From Bacteroidales bacterium (GTDB lineage: Bacteria; Bacteroidota; Bacteroidia; Bacteroidales; UBA932), in NCBI GenBank assembly GCA_017626555.1, contig JAGAIM010000049.1, forward strand, positions 32,028 through 96,027: a DNA stretch of 64,000 nt. The letters run 5' to 3'. Below the pieces are notes generated by a model. It was not told the origin of the DNA and made no database searches. It worked only from the letters and a program-made list of their open reading frames with translations. The position numbers and the translations under genes are program-made. This document shows positions 1 to 12,891 of the stretch, one piece after another (positions within the stretch are counted from its first letter, which is position 1; the number at the start of each line of letters is the position of its first letter).

Positions 1-1
1 G

Positions 2-2149
2 CAGGATGACGATATATTTCTGACAGTGAATCTGAGCAGAAGCAATGTGGTTGTGGGAGAACCGGTTACCGCAACGATCAAATTGTATCAGAGAGTCAAT
101 GTAGCCGGTTTTGAAAGTGCAGTATTTCCTACTTTCAATGGCTTCTGGAGTCAGGAGATCGAGGCTCCGACCAATATAGAATTTGCTCGCGAGACATACG
201 ACGGGCAGATATATAATTCCGCCTTGCTCAGAAAGTTCATACTTATTCCACAGCAGCAGGGGCAGATAAAGATAGATCCGGCAGAACTTGTGTGTCTTGT
301 GAATGTCAGAGTGTCTTCTGGTGGTGCCAGCATATTCGACGGCTTTTTTGACGATTACAGGACTGTCAGGAAAAAAGTTGCTTCCAAGCCTCTGACTGTC
401 AATGTTTCTCCTCTTCCTGCGGGTGCACCTGCCTCATTCGGTGGAGGTGTCGGAGAATTCAGGATTTCTGCGGAACTAAGCAGGGATTCACTCAAGACCC
501 ACGAGGCCGCGTCACTGGTGGTGACAGTCAGCGGACGTGGAAATGTATCCCTTCTGGAGGCTCCGAAAGTGTCTTTCCCACCGGATATGGAGGTATATGA
601 TACAAAGATTTCGGACAGAATTGACAGAGGAGGACTTTCAGGAAGCAAGGTATATGAATATCCTTTCATACCAAGAAGTTACGGTGATTTCGTGATTCCT
701 CCGATTAAATATTCTTACTATGATGTCGAAAAGAAGCAGTATGTGACTCTGGAAACTCCTTCAGTGCCTGTCATTGTCGAACGTGGCAATGAATCGGAAA
801 GCGTTGTGACTGTACCGGGAGGTGTTATGCCAAAGGATGTGAAGAATCTTGGAAGTGACATCAGGTTCATAAATACAAAGGAGCCAGGACTGGTGCCAGA
901 AGGCAGATATCTTGTTGGATCTGCGCTGTTCTGGATCATCATCGTTCTTCTAGTGGCGGCGTCTGTTGTATGTTGGGCAGTTTTGCGTCGTCTGGCAGTG
1001 CGGAAGGCAGATGTTGTAGGAACAAAGAACCGTAAGGCTGTGAAGATGGCGTTGAAGAGGCTTCATCTGGCAAATACCTTCCTCAAGCAGAATCTTTATA
1101 CTGCGTTCTATGAGGAATTGCATAAGGCTTTGCTCGGATTCATATCCGACAAATTGAACATAAGCGTTGCGGAACTCTCACGTGAGCGCATATCCGAGGC
1201 ATTGAAGGCCGGAAATGTTGAGGAAAGATATATTGACACATTCATCGGAATACTGGATGCCTGTGAGTTTGCGAGATATGCTCCTGCTTCCGGTCACGAG
1301 GCAATGGCTGCTCATTATGAGAAAGCAGTCGAGGTCATCTCTTCAATCGATTCTGAAATGAAATCTGGAAAACCATCCCCAAGGGGAGCCGTAGTCGCTC
1401 TTCTTATGCTTGTATCATTGCCTTTTGCAGCAGAGGCTGAGCCTAAGGATTATGTCGATTCTTTGTGGAATGCGGCTAATCAGGCGTATTCCGAAGGCCG
1501 CTGGTCGGATGCATTGGAAGGATATGGGCTGATCTCAGGAATGGGACTGGAGTCGGCATCATTATATTGCAACACGGGTGATGCTTATTTCAAAGATGGC
1601 AATGTTGCCAAGGCTATACTTTATTATGAAAAGGCTCTGAAACTGGATCCTTCATATTCTGATGCAAGGTTCAATCTGGAACTCCTCAACAGCGGAATAC
1701 AGGACAGGATCGACCCGGTGCCGGAGTTTGTTCTGAAAGCGTGGATCCGAGACCTTTGCTATATGATGGATTCCGATGCTTGGGCTGTATGCTTTCTGGT
1801 GTTCCTGGCACTGACTCTTGCTATGACTCTGCTGTTCATACTTGCACCTCGTGCAGGGGGACGAAGGGCGGGCTTCTTCACCGGACTGGTAATGCTGGTT
1901 TTTGCTGTATTTTCGCTGACGTTCTCGATATGGCAGAAAAGAGACAGTATGAAGGCAGATGATGCTGTTGTTATGCGTCCTGTCACCTCTGTCAGGAGTT
2001 CTCCGTCATCTGAATCTTCAACAGACCTTTTCATCCTTCACGAAGGTACGAAGGTCAGGATCATAGATGCAGTCGGACAGTGGAACAATATAGAACTTGC
2101 TGACGGACGTCAGGGCTGGATCCCTTCGTCAGACATTGAGATTATATAG
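2..2149 (+). CDS. BatD-BatE fusion protein, 5' partial
   Basis: The frame is open from the first bases of the window, and the only nearby start is a GTG at 26 inside a conserved BatD strand, so the true start lies upstream. Order: BatD (oxygen-tolerance) beta-rich periplasmic part; a membrane helix near nt 910-990; a cytoplasmic helical part; a second hydrophobic segment near nt 1385-1435 ending AAEAEP, which looks like a buried signal peptide; TPR repeats (NTGDAYFKDGN, YYEKALKLDPSY); two further helices; and a C-terminal SH3-like domain ending in GWIPSSD. The TPR-SH3 part matches BatE, usually a separate gene. The Bat system (BatA-E) is an envelope complex in Bacteroidota linked to MoxR ATPases and stress tolerance. 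A fusion is seen; its function is inferred from the families. Confidence 0.85.
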   Translation, partial: QDDDIFLTVNLSRSNVVVGEPVTATIKLYQRVNVAGFESAVFPTFNGFWSQEIEAPTNIEFARETYDGQIYNSALLRKFILIPQQQGQIKIDPAELVCLVNVRVSSGGASIFDGFFDDYRTVRKKVASKPLTVNVSPLPAGAPASFGGGVGEFRISAELSRDSLKTHEAASLVVTVSGRGNVSLLEAPKVSFPPDMEVYDTKISDRIDRGGLSGSKVYEYPFIPRSYGDFVIPPIKYSYYDVEKKQYVTLETPSVPVIVERGNESESVVTVPGGVMPKDVKNLGSDIRFINTKEPGLVPEGRYLVGSALFWIIIVLLVAASVVCWAVLRRLAVRKADVVGTKNRKAVKMALKRLHLANTFLKQNLYTAFYEELHKALLGFISDKLNISVAELSRERISEALKAGNVEERYIDTFIGILDACEFARYAPASGHEAMAAHYEKAVEVISSIDSEMKSGKPSPRGAVVALLMLVSLPFAAEAEPKDYVDSLWNAANQAYSEGRWSDALEGYGLISGMGLESASLYCNTGDAYFKDGNVAKAILYYEKALKLDPSYSDARFNLELLNSGIQDRIDPVPEFVLKAWIRDLCYMMDSDAWAVCFLVFLALTLAMTLLFILAPRAGGRRAGFFTGLVMLVFAVFSLTFSIWQKRDSMKADDAVVMRPVTSVRSSPSSESSTDLFILHEGTKVRIIDAVGQWNNIELADGRQGWIPSSDIEII

Positions 2150-2168
2150 ATAAGTCCTTAAAACCTGA

Positions 2169-5345
<3,177 letters not shown>

Positions 5346-5391
5346 CGCTAAGTGCATATCCTAATGTCTTGGTACATAGGTGCTTATGCTG

Positions 5392-5422
5392 TCTGCGTGC
5401 TCCCCAATGGGGAGCACGCAGA
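5392..5422. repeat. 31-bp near-perfect palindrome after lacZ
   Basis: TCTGCGTGCTCCCCA is followed almost without a loop by its reverse complement. It lies 46 bp after the lacZ stop and before the promoter of the next unit. It may act as a transcription barrier for lacZ, but there is no T-run after it, so it is not a standard intrinsic terminator. Confidence 0.6.
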
Positions 5423-5498
5423 TGCTGTAATGCGCTATCGCTCAGGGAGTTAGTGTATGTCTGAGCCTGGTGCTGGTGGCTGCGGAAGTACCATCCCA

Positions 5499-5530
5499 TT
5501 TGGAATTCTTCTATCAAGTTGATATATTTG
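5499..5530 (+). promoter_or_regulatory. Bacteroidota-type promoter of peptide cassette A
   Basis: TTTG at 5499-5502 and TATATTTG at 5523-5530 are separated by 20 bases, matching the primary sigma factor promoter of Bacteroidota. The peptide start codon is 38 bases downstream. Confidence 0.75.
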
Positions 5531-5568
5531 TGAGTCATTACATAATTGATAATCAAACATCTGCAGAT

Positions 5569-5715
5569 ATGAAGAAAATTATTACCGGAATGAACCAATA
5601 CGAAAGTCCGGAAATTGTCCTGGAGGCAATTGAAAATGAGGGCTTCCTTTGCGCAAGCGGAAGCCACGAATCTCTGACTGAAGATGATAGTTGGGGTGAA
5701 CTTTTGGAGGACTAG
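5569..5715 (+). CDS. Small acidic peptide A (YESP...EGFLCAS family)
   Basis: 48 residues, starting at the ATG of MKKIITGMNQ; an upstream in-frame start would run through the promoter, so this ATG is preferred. Residues 11-30 read YESPEIVLEAIENEGFLCAS, which aligns without gaps to the core of two other small proteins in this window (21243-21395 and 24300-24455): Y-E-[ST]-P at the start and E-G-x-L-C-x-S at the end. The tail is acidic with one Trp (EDDSWGELLED). There is no signal peptide and no membrane helix. The stop is only 6 bp before the next lipoprotein gene, so the two are probably cotranscribed. Short proteins of this look occur in Bacteroidales genomes as hypotheticals; I know of no assigned function. 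Confidence 0.75.
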   Translation: MKKIITGMNQYESPEIVLEAIENEGFLCASGSHESLTEDDSWGELLED

Positions 5716-5721
5716 ATTATT

Positions 5722-8475
5722 ATGAAAAGTTTAGGAAAAATCATACTGATGATTACAGCAGTTGTAATCTCAGTTTCCTGTGTGGAAGATATTGCAGACG
5801 GCACTAATGATCAGCCACAGAAGAGCGATCCTGTCGAGATGACTTTCAATGCATCCTTTGCCGATACCAGGACAACTCTTATTAACGGAGTTGATGTCTG
5901 GTGGGAGCCGGGGGATCTCATTACCATTAACGGAGATTCTTTTTTTGCTGATATAAAGGAGACAGGTCCCTCTGCGGAATTCAAAGGTGAGACAACTCCT
6001 GCTACAGAGTATAGTGCGGCGTATCTCTCCTGTCCATACGAGTGGCGTGACGGCGACTGCTATTTTAATTTCTCCTGGTGGCAATTGGCTGTAAAGAATC
6101 AACTTCCTTGTTTGGTTTCAGCCGCTAAATGTTCAGGTAACGATAAAAGTTTGCGTTTCAAGAGCCTTTTGGGATATGTCAAATTCACAGTTACAGAGAA
6201 ATTTTTACCGAATCGTCTGGATATAACCGCAAATGGAGGAGAATACCTCACTTTGGCTTTGGCGAAGATTGATTTTTCCGGAGATGAGCCTGTTCTTGTC
6301 GATGTTGAAGATGAATATCCGAAAGAGGTATGTTTGTATTCTGACACCGCTTTGGAGCCAGGAGATTATTATGTCGCTCTTAACCCTGGGACATTCTCAA
6401 GGGGATTGACTTTTACTTTTAGCACGGTTGACGGGAAGATGGTGATAAAGTCGATTAATCAGGAGATAACTCTTGAAAGGGGAGTGATAAAGAATATCGG
6501 AGAGATATCGGAGCCTGAAGGATTGCAGGATCAACTTGAAGCGGAACGTGAAGCATTGATGGATTTTTACAATGCTACGGGCGGAGATAATTGGGACGAT
6601 AACACGAATTGGGGTTCAGACAAACCGGTAAGCGAATGGTATGGCGTTTCTGTTGATGGAATGGGTTGTGTTACCGAACTGATTTTTTACGGTAATAATC
6701 TTGTATGTGCCGATGACTTACCGGCCTCTATGACGAATTTGAAAAAACTTCGCACATTGATACTGCTCGAGGGTGATTATCAGAAAATACCTGAAGTGAT
6801 CAGAAACATCGGGTCGCTTGAGTATTTCAGCATATCTGGCGGAGCCTATACTCCTCTGGAATGCGTTATACCGGATTGGATCGGTGAACTGACGAATCTG
6901 AATACGCTAGGATTGTCCGGAGATTTCCCTGCTATTCCTGATGAGATCACCAATCTGACTAATCTTACATCATTGGGAATATCAGGTCCTTGGACTGTAG
7001 GAGGTGATCTTGGAGGTAAACTTCCTGATCTGAGCAATCTTAATAAACTCAAATCATTGTCAATAATTTATTATAAACTTGACATAGAAATTCCAGATTG
7101 GATTTATGATATGACTTCGTTGGAATCCTTGATTCTGAATAATATAGGATTGAGAGGAGAGATATCGGAAAAAATATCAAATCTGAAAAACCTCCAGAAT
7201 CTTGGCTTGCAGACAAATAAACTCGAAGGCAGAATCCCGGACGGGATAACGGAACTTACGAATCTGAACTGGTTGCAACTTCAGGAAAACAATCTGACAG
7301 GAAATGTGCCGGATGGTTTTTCAAACCTCAAGAATCTTATGACCCTTTGGTTATACGGAAACAGGTTGTCAGGTCGTCTTCCGGAGGATTTCGAGAAGAA
7401 TCCTAACTATGATTTATGGGGCGTCGATCAGAATGTTCTGCTCCAACAGAGCGGATATGGGCTGGTGCCGTTTTCTGATATTTACGAGTCGTCCGATTAT
7501 TCTAAGGATGGAGAAGTGATGGTTCTTCAGGAGGCGAAGGTTACAAATGGCGTTGATATCGTGCTTCTGGGTGATGGTTTTGTTGATAAGGATATGAGCA
7601 AGGACGGCAAATTCGAGCAGGCTATGAACGAGGCTTTGGAGTATCTGTTCAATCTGGAGCCTATGAAGACATATCGTGATTATTTCAATGTGTATGCAGT
7701 TAAAGCGGTATCGAAGAATGATAGATTCACAGAAGGATGCCATACTGCTTTTGAATCATTCTTCGGTGAGCCTCCAGCAGTGAGCGGAAATGATTCCAAA
7801 GTGATTGAATATGCTTTAAAGACTCCAGTGAAATCAGTAGATGACCTTACGGTAGCAGTAATACTGAACTCTAATGTCTATGCGGGAATGACATCAATGA
7901 ATATGACTGATAATTCCGCTATAGCCTATGTGGGAATGGCTCGTGACGCCTATGGAGCGTATCCTAATTCCTTTGAGGCGACCTTTACTCACGAAGTGGT
8001 TGGTCACGCTTTGGCTAAACTTGGTGATGAATATGTATATAGGAATGAGGCATATCCGTTGGCAGGAGATATTGAGTGGAGAAACGAAGCGTGGGTGAAG
8101 ACAGGTTATTCAGCAAACCTCGACCTGACTTCCGATCCTGATCAGATAAGATGGGCTCATATGCTGAAGGATGAAAGATATTCCACATATACCGGAATTG
8201 TCGAGGGTGGAGACTATTATTCATACGGAATATGGCGTCCGGAGGAGAATAGTATGATGCGTAATAATGACCCTTATTTCAATGCGCCTTCAAGAGAAGC
8301 GATAGTCAAAAGGATAATGGAACTTGCTGGAGAGGAATTCACTTTCGAGAAGTTTGCCCAGAAGGATGTTTATAGTCCGTTGCCTTACACAAGATCGAAC
8401 TATGTGGAAAGGACGTTCGAACATACTCCTCCACCGGTGATAATCAACGGTTCCTGGAGGGATGCCGTAAAGTAA
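5722..8475 (+). CDS. Lipoprotein with fimbrillin-like, LRR and M64 metallopeptidase domains
   Basis: 917 residues. The lipobox VISVSC gives a lipidated Cys at about residue 20, so it is membrane-anchored and probably surface-exposed. Residues about 35-260 resemble the N-terminal part of fimbrillin-like lipoproteins, with the T[RK]T ... W..GD signature (TRTTLING, WWEPGD). Residues about 275-560 form a plant-type leucine-rich repeat region (FYNATGGDNW cap, then L..L.L..N.L.G.IP repeats). Residues about 600-900 match peptidase family M64: HEVVGHALAKLGDEY at about 757-771 carries the zinc ligands. The spacing is HExxxH; I recall this longer spacing in Bacteroides M64 proteins but cannot verify it here. 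M64 includes clostridial IgA peptidase, so cleavage of a host glycoprotein is possible; the substrate is unknown. It follows peptide A by 6 bp. Confidence 0.85.
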   Translation: MKSLGKIILMITAVVISVSCVEDIADGTNDQPQKSDPVEMTFNASFADTRTTLINGVDVWWEPGDLITINGDSFFADIKETGPSAEFKGETTPATEYSAAYLSCPYEWRDGDCYFNFSWWQLAVKNQLPCLVSAAKCSGNDKSLRFKSLLGYVKFTVTEKFLPNRLDITANGGEYLTLALAKIDFSGDEPVLVDVEDEYPKEVCLYSDTALEPGDYYVALNPGTFSRGLTFTFSTVDGKMVIKSINQEITLERGVIKNIGEISEPEGLQDQLEAEREALMDFYNATGGDNWDDNTNWGSDKPVSEWYGVSVDGMGCVTELIFYGNNLVCADDLPASMTNLKKLRTLILLEGDYQKIPEVIRNIGSLEYFSISGGAYTPLECVIPDWIGELTNLNTLGLSGDFPAIPDEITNLTNLTSLGISGPWTVGGDLGGKLPDLSNLNKLKSLSIIYYKLDIEIPDWIYDMTSLESLILNNIGLRGEISEKISNLKNLQNLGLQTNKLEGRIPDGITELTNLNWLQLQENNLTGNVPDGFSNLKNLMTLWLYGNRLSGRLPEDFEKNPNYDLWGVDQNVLLQQSGYGLVPFSDIYESSDYSKDGEVMVLQEAKVTNGVDIVLLGDGFVDKDMSKDGKFEQAMNEALEYLFNLEPMKTYRDYFNVYAVKAVSKNDRFTEGCHTAFESFFGEPPAVSGNDSKVIEYALKTPVKSVDDLTVAVILNSNVYAGMTSMNMTDNSAIAYVGMARDAYGAYPNSFEATFTHEVVGHALAKLGDEYVYRNEAYPLAGDIEWRNEAWVKTGYSANLDLTSDPDQIRWAHMLKDERYSTYTGIVEGGDYYSYGIWRPEENSMMRNNDPYFNAPSREAIVKRIMELAGEEFTFEKFAQKDVYSPLPYTRSNYVERTFEHTPPPVIINGSWRDAVK

Positions 8476-8477
8476 AT

Positions 8478-9164
8478 TCAGGCTAACAAGTCATATATGC
8501 GGACGGTTTCGCGATACACTGCGGAGTCGTCCGCTATTATTTCCTGGAGGGCGTTGAGGCGTGCCGCGTTGTCGCTCCAAGGGATCCATAGTTTAAGATA
8601 GCCTCCACGTCCGTATTTTTCACGCAGATGCTCCACCGCTCTTTTGATGTGAGCCTCCCGCTCTAGTGAAGGGTAGTGGGTGAATCCGAACTGTATTGTA
8701 CGTCGTATGATTGTCTCTCCGTCAATGACTCTGTCCGCTTCGGCGACGATCTTGCCATAAATGCTCCTTGGGTCGGATTTGCCCGATGCCCGGTGGTCTT
8801 CGGCAGCCTGGGCTATAGTCTCGATCTGCCCGGCGGAGAACCATTCGGTAAGACGTGAGTCGTTCCGTATGATCTGCCCCGAGTCCAGATGATGCCTGTC
8901 CCTGCCGTTCACAAGTCCGAGGTCGTGGCAGGCTGCTGCTGCAAAAAGAACCTCCCGGTCGATATCTTCCATCCATAAAGCGGCTGTCTCTGCGCTCTGG
9001 GACGAACGCCAGGGCACAAGACCGTCCATAAGGCGCATCGCCTGGTCAATTACTGTGATGGCGTGGTCTTCTCTGTGTGCAGGATCGAATCCTGCATATT
9101 CCGGTACTATTCTGCCATAGATATAATCGAGCAGGCCGGATCTGATATCCTTGTATTGTTCCAT
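8478..9164 (-). CDS. HD-domain phosphohydrolase
   Basis: 228 residues, cytoplasmic. The metal-binding HD signature is visible as AHREDHA near residue 29 and CHDLG near residue 104, with further His and Asp residues (DRHHLDSG, AEDHRASG, VAEADRVID). HD proteins of this type hydrolyse nucleotides or other phosphoesters; the substrate cannot be told. It is the last gene of the minus-strand unit miaB-glpK-glpF-cls-HD, starting 2 bp after the cls stop, so it is almost certainly cotranscribed with cls. Confidence 0.85.
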   Translation of the reverse strand: MEQYKDIRSGLLDYIYGRIVPEYAGFDPAHREDHAITVIDQAMRLMDGLVPWRSSQSAETAALWMEDIDREVLFAAAACHDLGLVNGRDRHHLDSGQIIRNDSRLTEWFSAGQIETIAQAAEDHRASGKSDPRSIYGKIVAEADRVIDGETIIRRTIQFGFTHYPSLEREAHIKRAVEHLREKYGRGGYLKLWIPWSDNAARLNALQEIIADDSAVYRETVRIYDLLA

Positions 9165-9166
9165 AA

Positions 9167-10597
9167 TTATAGAAGAGGTGCGAACAGACGCATAATGGCT
9201 TGGATTATCTTATCATACCAAGGGCGTTTTTCCCATTGTGGCAGAGTCACTTCGTTACATTCCTTCAGGTCTGCCATAAAGATCCTGTAGTTCTCCCTGG
9301 CAATATCTTCATTGTATATGTATGCGTTGATCTCGTAACTCAGTTCCATACTTCTGCAGTCCATATTTGCTGAACCTATGATGGAAAGATAATCATCCGA
9401 AACCATTGTCTTGGAATGAATGAATTTGCCACCCTTTTCAAAGACCCTGATTCCCGCCTCAAGACAGTCGCGGTAGAAGGATTTGTTTGCCGGTCCCATA
9501 AAGAACAGATCGGCTTTTTTCGGAACCATCAGCCTTACGTCACAACCTTTGAATGCAGCAGATTTCAGAGCCATAAGAAGTGGCTCAGGAGGCACGAAGT
9601 ACGGTGTCTGGATATATAGGTATCTCTCGGCGTGGTGGGCTGTCCACAATGCTCCCAGATGCAGTATCGGGAATTCCCTGTCCGGCTCATCTGGAATGAT
9701 CTGGACAAGTTTGTCGTCGTGAATCTGCCTGTCCATAGGGAAGAATTCAGAAAAATCACCGTCGATCTTTCCTCCGGATGTGATCCAGGAATTGAGAAAA
9801 CAATACTGCAGTGTGGCGACGGCATTGCCGGTGATGCGGGTGTGAGTGTCGCGCCATCGGAAGAAATAGTCGTCTCCGATGTTCATTCCTCCCGTGTATC
9901 CGACCTTTCCGTCGATAACCACTATCTTGCGGTGATCGCGATAGTTGAATTTAGAGAGCAGGAATGCATTAGGGTTGGTGAATTTCACCACTTCCACTCC
10001 GGCCTCTTTCATTTCATTGTAATAACCGGGCCAGATGGTGATGTTCGCTATGTTCTCGTGGATGAACCTCACCTTGACACCTTCCCGTGCCTTCTGCATA
10101 AGGAGATTCTTTATCCTGCGGCTTCCATCATCCTTGAGAAAATAGAAATATTCGAAATGAATATGGTGCTTTGCAGCAAGCAGATCATTAATCAGGGCTT
10201 CCAGTTTTCTTCCGCCTGAAGTGATGATCTCCAGTTCGTTGTTGTCAGTGACTGTAAGGCCGCTGTCTTTCTTCAGAAGTCGGCTCAGACTTTGGTATTC
10301 CGGCCTTATCTCTTTCTCGTATTCTCCCCCGAACAGCAGATTCCTGGTGTGTTCGTTTGCCTTCTCCTCGAATATGTCCAGAAAATCTTTGTTCCTGTAT
10401 TGGAAGAATCCGGGCTTGCGGAAATTCATTCCGAAAACAATATAGAGCAGCAGTCCGATGACAGGCAATATGCCGATAATCAGGATCCAGGCCACCTTTC
10501 TGCCTGAATCCTGATTGTCATTCAATATCACCAGAATGGCTCCTATTATCAGAAACGCTCCGATAACGGATACCGTTATGGACATTATACCGGTCAT
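9167..10597 (-). CDS. cls: Cardiolipin synthase (phospholipase D family)
   Basis: 476 residues. Two hydrophobic N-terminal helices with the PLDc_N motif are followed by two HKD catalytic motifs: HRKIVVIDGKVGYTGGMN in the first half and HSKTMVSDDYLSIIGSAN in the second. The enzyme joins phosphatidylglycerol molecules into cardiolipin and releases glycerol in the membrane. It lies 6 bp downstream of glpF. That placement suggests coupling of glycerol handling to phospholipid synthesis; it is inferred from gene order only. Confidence 0.95.
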   Translation of the reverse strand: MTGIMSITVSVIGAFLIIGAILVILNDNQDSGRKVAWILIIGILPVIGLLLYIVFGMNFRKPGFFQYRNKDFLDIFEEKANEHTRNLLFGGEYEKEIRPEYQSLSRLLKKDSGLTVTDNNELEIITSGGRKLEALINDLLAAKHHIHFEYFYFLKDDGSRRIKNLLMQKAREGVKVRFIHENIANITIWPGYYNEMKEAGVEVVKFTNPNAFLLSKFNYRDHRKIVVIDGKVGYTGGMNIGDDYFFRWRDTHTRITGNAVATLQYCFLNSWITSGGKIDGDFSEFFPMDRQIHDDKLVQIIPDEPDREFPILHLGALWTAHHAERYLYIQTPYFVPPEPLLMALKSAAFKGCDVRLMVPKKADLFFMGPANKSFYRDCLEAGIRVFEKGGKFIHSKTMVSDDYLSIIGSANMDCRSMELSYEINAYIYNEDIARENYRIFMADLKECNEVTLPQWEKRPWYDKIIQAIMRLFAPLL

Positions 10598-10603
10598 TTT
10601 CTA

Positions 10604-11356
10604 TCAATACAGTGCGATATATGTCAATGCTGCAAGAACCGCACCTGCTATAGGACCTGCCACAGGAACCCAACTGTAGCCCCATCCGCTGCTTCCCTTG
10701 CCTTTCATAGGAAGTATAGCGTGTGCAAGACGTGGTGAAAGGTCTCTTGCCGGATTGAGGGCATATCCTGTAGTTCCTCCCAATGACATACCGATTGCCA
10801 TTATGAGGCAGGTTACCGGAATCGCTCCGAGTTCTCCCATACCAATGTGAAGGTGATAGCCTTCAGCGTCGAGTGTAGGCACATTTGCATCCACTCCGAA
10901 CACGAGGATTACGAACACGAGAAGCCAGGTGGCTACAGTCTCGCAGAAGAAGTTGCGGATCTGGTGCCCCTCGATGGCCGGCATAGTGCAGAATGTACCG
11001 AGTTTGGTGGCAGGATCTTCAGTGATGTCATAATGATCTTTATAGAAAAGCCATACAAGGACTGCTCCTGCGAATCCTCCGAGCATCTGGGCTATTATGT
11101 AGCCTGGAACAGCACTCCACGCCATTGTACCGGCCATAGCGCATCCTATGCTGACTGCAGGATTGAGATGTGCTCCGGAAACAGATCCGGCGATGAATAC
11201 TCCCACCATTACGGCGAAGCCCCATCCCATTGCTATCACGATCCAGCCGGCTCCCTTGGCCTTGCTCTTGTTCAGACTTGTTGCGGCGCAGACTCCGTCG
11301 CCAAGGAGTATCAGCACCATAGTGCCGATGAACTCGAAAAGGTATTTTTCAAACAT
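10604..11356 (-). CDS. glpF: Glycerol uptake facilitator (MIP/aquaglyceroporin)
   Basis: 250 residues with six predicted helices and both pore signatures: HLNPAVSIG in the first half and LNPARDLSPR in the second. The Asp after the second NPAR is typical of glycerol channels rather than water channels. The protein allows glycerol to cross the inner membrane. It starts 7 bp after the glpK stop, in one transcription unit with the kinase that traps glycerol as glycerol 3-phosphate. Confidence 0.95.
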   Translation of the reverse strand: MFEKYLFEFIGTMVLILLGDGVCAATSLNKSKAKGAGWIVIAMGWGFAVMVGVFIAGSVSGAHLNPAVSIGCAMAGTMAWSAVPGYIIAQMLGGFAGAVLVWLFYKDHYDITEDPATKLGTFCTMPAIEGHQIRNFFCETVATWLLVFVILVFGVDANVPTLDAEGYHLHIGMGELGAIPVTCLIMAIGMSLGGTTGYALNPARDLSPRLAHAILPMKGKGSSGWGYSWVPVAGPIAGAVLAALTYIALY

Positions 11357-11363
11357 ATCAGTG

Positions 11364-12851
11364 TTATTTTGTTGTCAGTGTCCTGCCTATTGCTTCAGAC
11401 CATCCCTGCTTGAGGCTCTCTACCTGCTGTTGCGATGCCTCAGGCTTGAATTCCATCTCCACACCCCACTGGCTCTTAATATGGTCGATGCTTTCCCAGT
11501 AGCCTACGGCGAGTCCTGCGAGATATGCCGCACCGAGTGCTGTCGTCTCAGTTACTATAGGCCTGATTACGGATGTCCCCAGAATATCGGCCTGGAACTG
11601 CATCAGGAGATTGTTGCGTGATGCACCTCCATCGACCTTGAGTTCCTTTAATGTGCATCCTGCATCCTTCTGCATAGCATTGACTATATCCATAGTCTGG
11701 AATGCAATGCCTTCGAGTGCAGCACGTGCAATATGAGCGGCAGTCGTTCCGCGGCTTATGCCATAGATGCTACCCTTGGCATACTGATCCCAATGCGGTG
11801 CTCCCAGCCCTGTAAGTGCAGGGACGAAATATACGCCTCCATTGTCCGGAACACTGGAAGCAAGCGCTTCCACCTCTGAAGATGAACGTATTATCCCCAG
11901 GCCGTCACGTAGCCATTGCACCACTGAACCAGCCACGAAAATGCTGCCTTCGAGAGCATAATTCACCTTGTCTCCGATCTTCCAGGCAATAGTCGTAAGA
12001 AGATTGTTGGATGACATTATAGGCCTCTCTCCGCTGTTCATAAGCATAAAGCAACCTGTACCGTATGTGTTCTTTACTGATCCAGGTTCTGTACACATCT
12101 GTCCGAAGAGTGCAGCCTGCTGGTCGCCAGCGATGCCGGCGATAGGGACTTCGTGTGCGAAAAGAGTGGTTTTGGTATAGCCGTATATCTCACTCGATGA
12201 CTTCACCTCAGGCATCATCGACTCCGGAATATCTAAAAGACGGAGAAGTTCCTTGTCCCATTCGAGGGTGTGGATGTTGAAAAGCATTGTCCTTGATGCA
12301 TTTGTCACATCGGTCACGTGAACCTCTCCACGAGTGAGCATCCAGATCAGCCAGGTATCGACGGTGCCGAATCTCAGTTTTCCCTCATCGGCCTTGCGGC
12401 GTGCTCCAGGCACGTTTTCCAATATCCATAAGATTTTGGTCGCACTGAAATATGCATCGATGATGAGTCCGGTCTTGCTGCGGATCAGGTCTGTCCTTCC
12501 GTCCCTTTTGAGACTGTCGCATAACTCTGATGTCCTGCGGTCCTGCCATACGATTGCATTATAGACAGGCTCACCGGTCTCAGCATCCCAGACAATGGTG
12601 GTCTCACGCTGATTGGTGATGCCGATTGCGGCAATGTTCAGGCCGTTGATGTCAATGGATGTGATGGCCTCGGCTATCACGGATGCCTGTGAGGACCATA
12701 TTTCCATAGGGTTATGCTCCACCCAGCCCGGCTTAGGGAATATCTGGGTGAACTCTTTCTGTGACACAGCCTTTGTCTGGCCGTATTCGTCGAATACTAT
12801 TGCCCTCGAACTGCTCGTTCCCTGGTCAAGGGCGAGAATGTACTTCTCCAT
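11364..12851 (-). CDS. glpK: Glycerol kinase
   Basis: 495 residues, the usual length. The FGGY-family ATPase start is [16 protein letters not shown], and the C-terminal part has [18 protein letters not shown], the second nucleotide/substrate signature. It phosphorylates glycerol to sn-glycerol 3-phosphate with ATP in the cytoplasm. It begins 40 bp after the miaB stop; I see no clear TAnnTTTG box in that gap, so it may be transcribed from the miaB promoter. Confidence 0.96.
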   Translation of the reverse strand: MEKYILALDQGTSSSRAIVFDEYGQTKAVSQKEFTQIFPKPGWVEHNPMEIWSSQASVIAEAITSIDINGLNIAAIGITNQRETTIVWDAETGEPVYNAIVWQDRRTSELCDSLKRDGRTDLIRSKTGLIIDAYFSATKILWILENVPGARRKADEGKLRFGTVDTWLIWMLTRGEVHVTDVTNASRTMLFNIHTLEWDKELLRLLDIPESMMPEVKSSSEIYGYTKTTLFAHEVPIAGIAGDQQAALFGQMCTEPGSVKNTYGTGCFMLMNSGERPIMSSNNLLTTIAWKIGDKVNYALEGSIFVAGSVVQWLRDGLGIIRSSSEVEALASSVPDNGGVYFVPALTGLGAPHWDQYAKGSIYGISRGTTAAHIARAALEGIAFQTMDIVNAMQKDAGCTLKELKVDGGASRNNLLMQFQADILGTSVIRPIVTETTALGAAYLAGLAVGYWESIDHIKSQWGVEMEFKPEASQQQVESLKQGWSEAIGRTLTTK

Positions 12852-12891
12852 AATTATGTGGTTATTGGTCTGTCTTTATTACTGAAGCCGA

